A DNA stretch of 6,131 nt from Bacteroidales bacterium UBA5507 (GTDB lineage Bacteria; Bacteroidota; Bacteroidia; Bacteroidales; Lentimicrobiaceae), in the NCBI GenBank assembly GCA_002426195.1, contig DIOT01000040.1:1-6131 (forward strand), in the 5' to 3' direction. A program made the translations under genes and the position numbers. The first letter of the stretch is position 1, and every line of letters starts with the position of its first letter. A model generated the notes under the pieces. It made no database searches. It was not told the DNA's origin and saw only the letters and a list, made by a program, of their open reading frames with translations. Below, in pieces: positions 5,926 to 6,131 of the stretch.

Positions 5926-6131
5926 CACTTCTCCCCCAAGTATACTGAATTTGACACGTTTAGCTCGCTTTTGGGGCTTTCTGATATCATGTTTCGGTAG
6001 AAGGCCCAAAAGTGTGTTGGCTCCTGAAATTCGTGTGGAAGCAAAACCCGTGCATTACCTTTGGCGCGATTGCCGAGGTCGATGAATACTTTTGCTCTTG
6101 ATCCGGGTCTCCAAACTGCCAGGATCATTGA
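5925..6131 (-). CDS. Unidentified ORF upstream of the HigA-like gene, possibly partial at the right edge
   Basis: The frame is open from the right edge to a TGA whose last base is the A of the HigA-like ATG. If it starts at the ATG at 6128 it encodes 67 aa, but no stop precedes that ATG within the window, so it may be longer. The product is basic and rich in Arg and Lys in the first half (WRPGSRAKVFIDLGNRAKGNARV), with an aromatic patch THFWAFYRNM (about 38-47). I do not recognise the family. Its position and stop/start coupling are those of a toxin before its antitoxin, but it does not resemble HigB/RelE, and no HigB remnant appears in the other two frames. It could also be the tail of a different, decayed gene. 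Confidence 0.35.
   Translation of the reverse strand, partial: SMILAVWRPGSRAKVFIDLGNRAKGNARVLLPHEFQEPTHFWAFYRNMISESPKSELNVSNSVYLGEK

Noticed and set aside
5925..6009. Extended start (ATG 6009) for the HigA-like gene
   Set aside because: The extra 28 residues have no family resemblance, while ATG 5925 has a purine-rich GGGGGAG upstream and a coupled stop/start overlap.
1..6131. CRISPR array, tRNA or insertion sequence ends
   Set aside because: Scanning both strands I saw no spaced direct repeats, no cloverleaf-like segment and no terminal inverted repeats flanking a transposase.

Overview
The window is an AT-rich stretch in which every gene I can support lies on the minus strand, so transcription runs from the right edge to the left. 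The AT content, the lack of clear Shine-Dalgarno sequences before most starts, and two TAnnTTTG-type promoter elements suggest a member of the Bacteroidota. That assignment is an inference from style, not from a marker gene.

Right end (about 5640-6131): a short unidentified ORF that may continue past the edge, coupled to a HigA-like helix-turn-helix antitoxin. The antitoxin is broken by a one-base frameshift that separates its DNA-binding part from the family's usual SPxYWL tail. A weak intrinsic terminator follows. No HigB toxin is recognisable.

Middle (2163-5466): a complete type II restriction-modification cluster. In transcription order it holds a Vsr mismatch endonuclease, a small XRE/controller-type regulator behind a 31-bp near-perfect palindrome, a Dcm-like cytosine-C5 methyltransferase and an MvaI/BcnI-family endonuclease. 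The last three genes overlap (1 and 35 nt). The Dcm-like target-recognition region, the MvaI-type nuclease and Vsr together point to a CCWGG-like site, methylated at C5, with Vsr repairing the T:G mismatches produced by 5mC deamination.

Left end (1-1994): a tightly overlapped three-gene operon with its own likely promoter. It encodes (i) a 116-aa protein with a glycine-run N-terminus and a compact predicted beta domain, (ii) a fusion of a PfkB/ribokinase-type kinase and a nucleoside 2-deoxyribosyltransferase domain, and (iii) a divergent adenylosuccinate synthetase-like (PurA-like) protein that starts at TTG and runs off the left edge. This set is not a housekeeping purine operon. It looks like a dedicated nucleotide-processing module beside a restriction system, either an uncharacterised defence system or a modified-nucleotide pathway. 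It is the most interesting part of the window.
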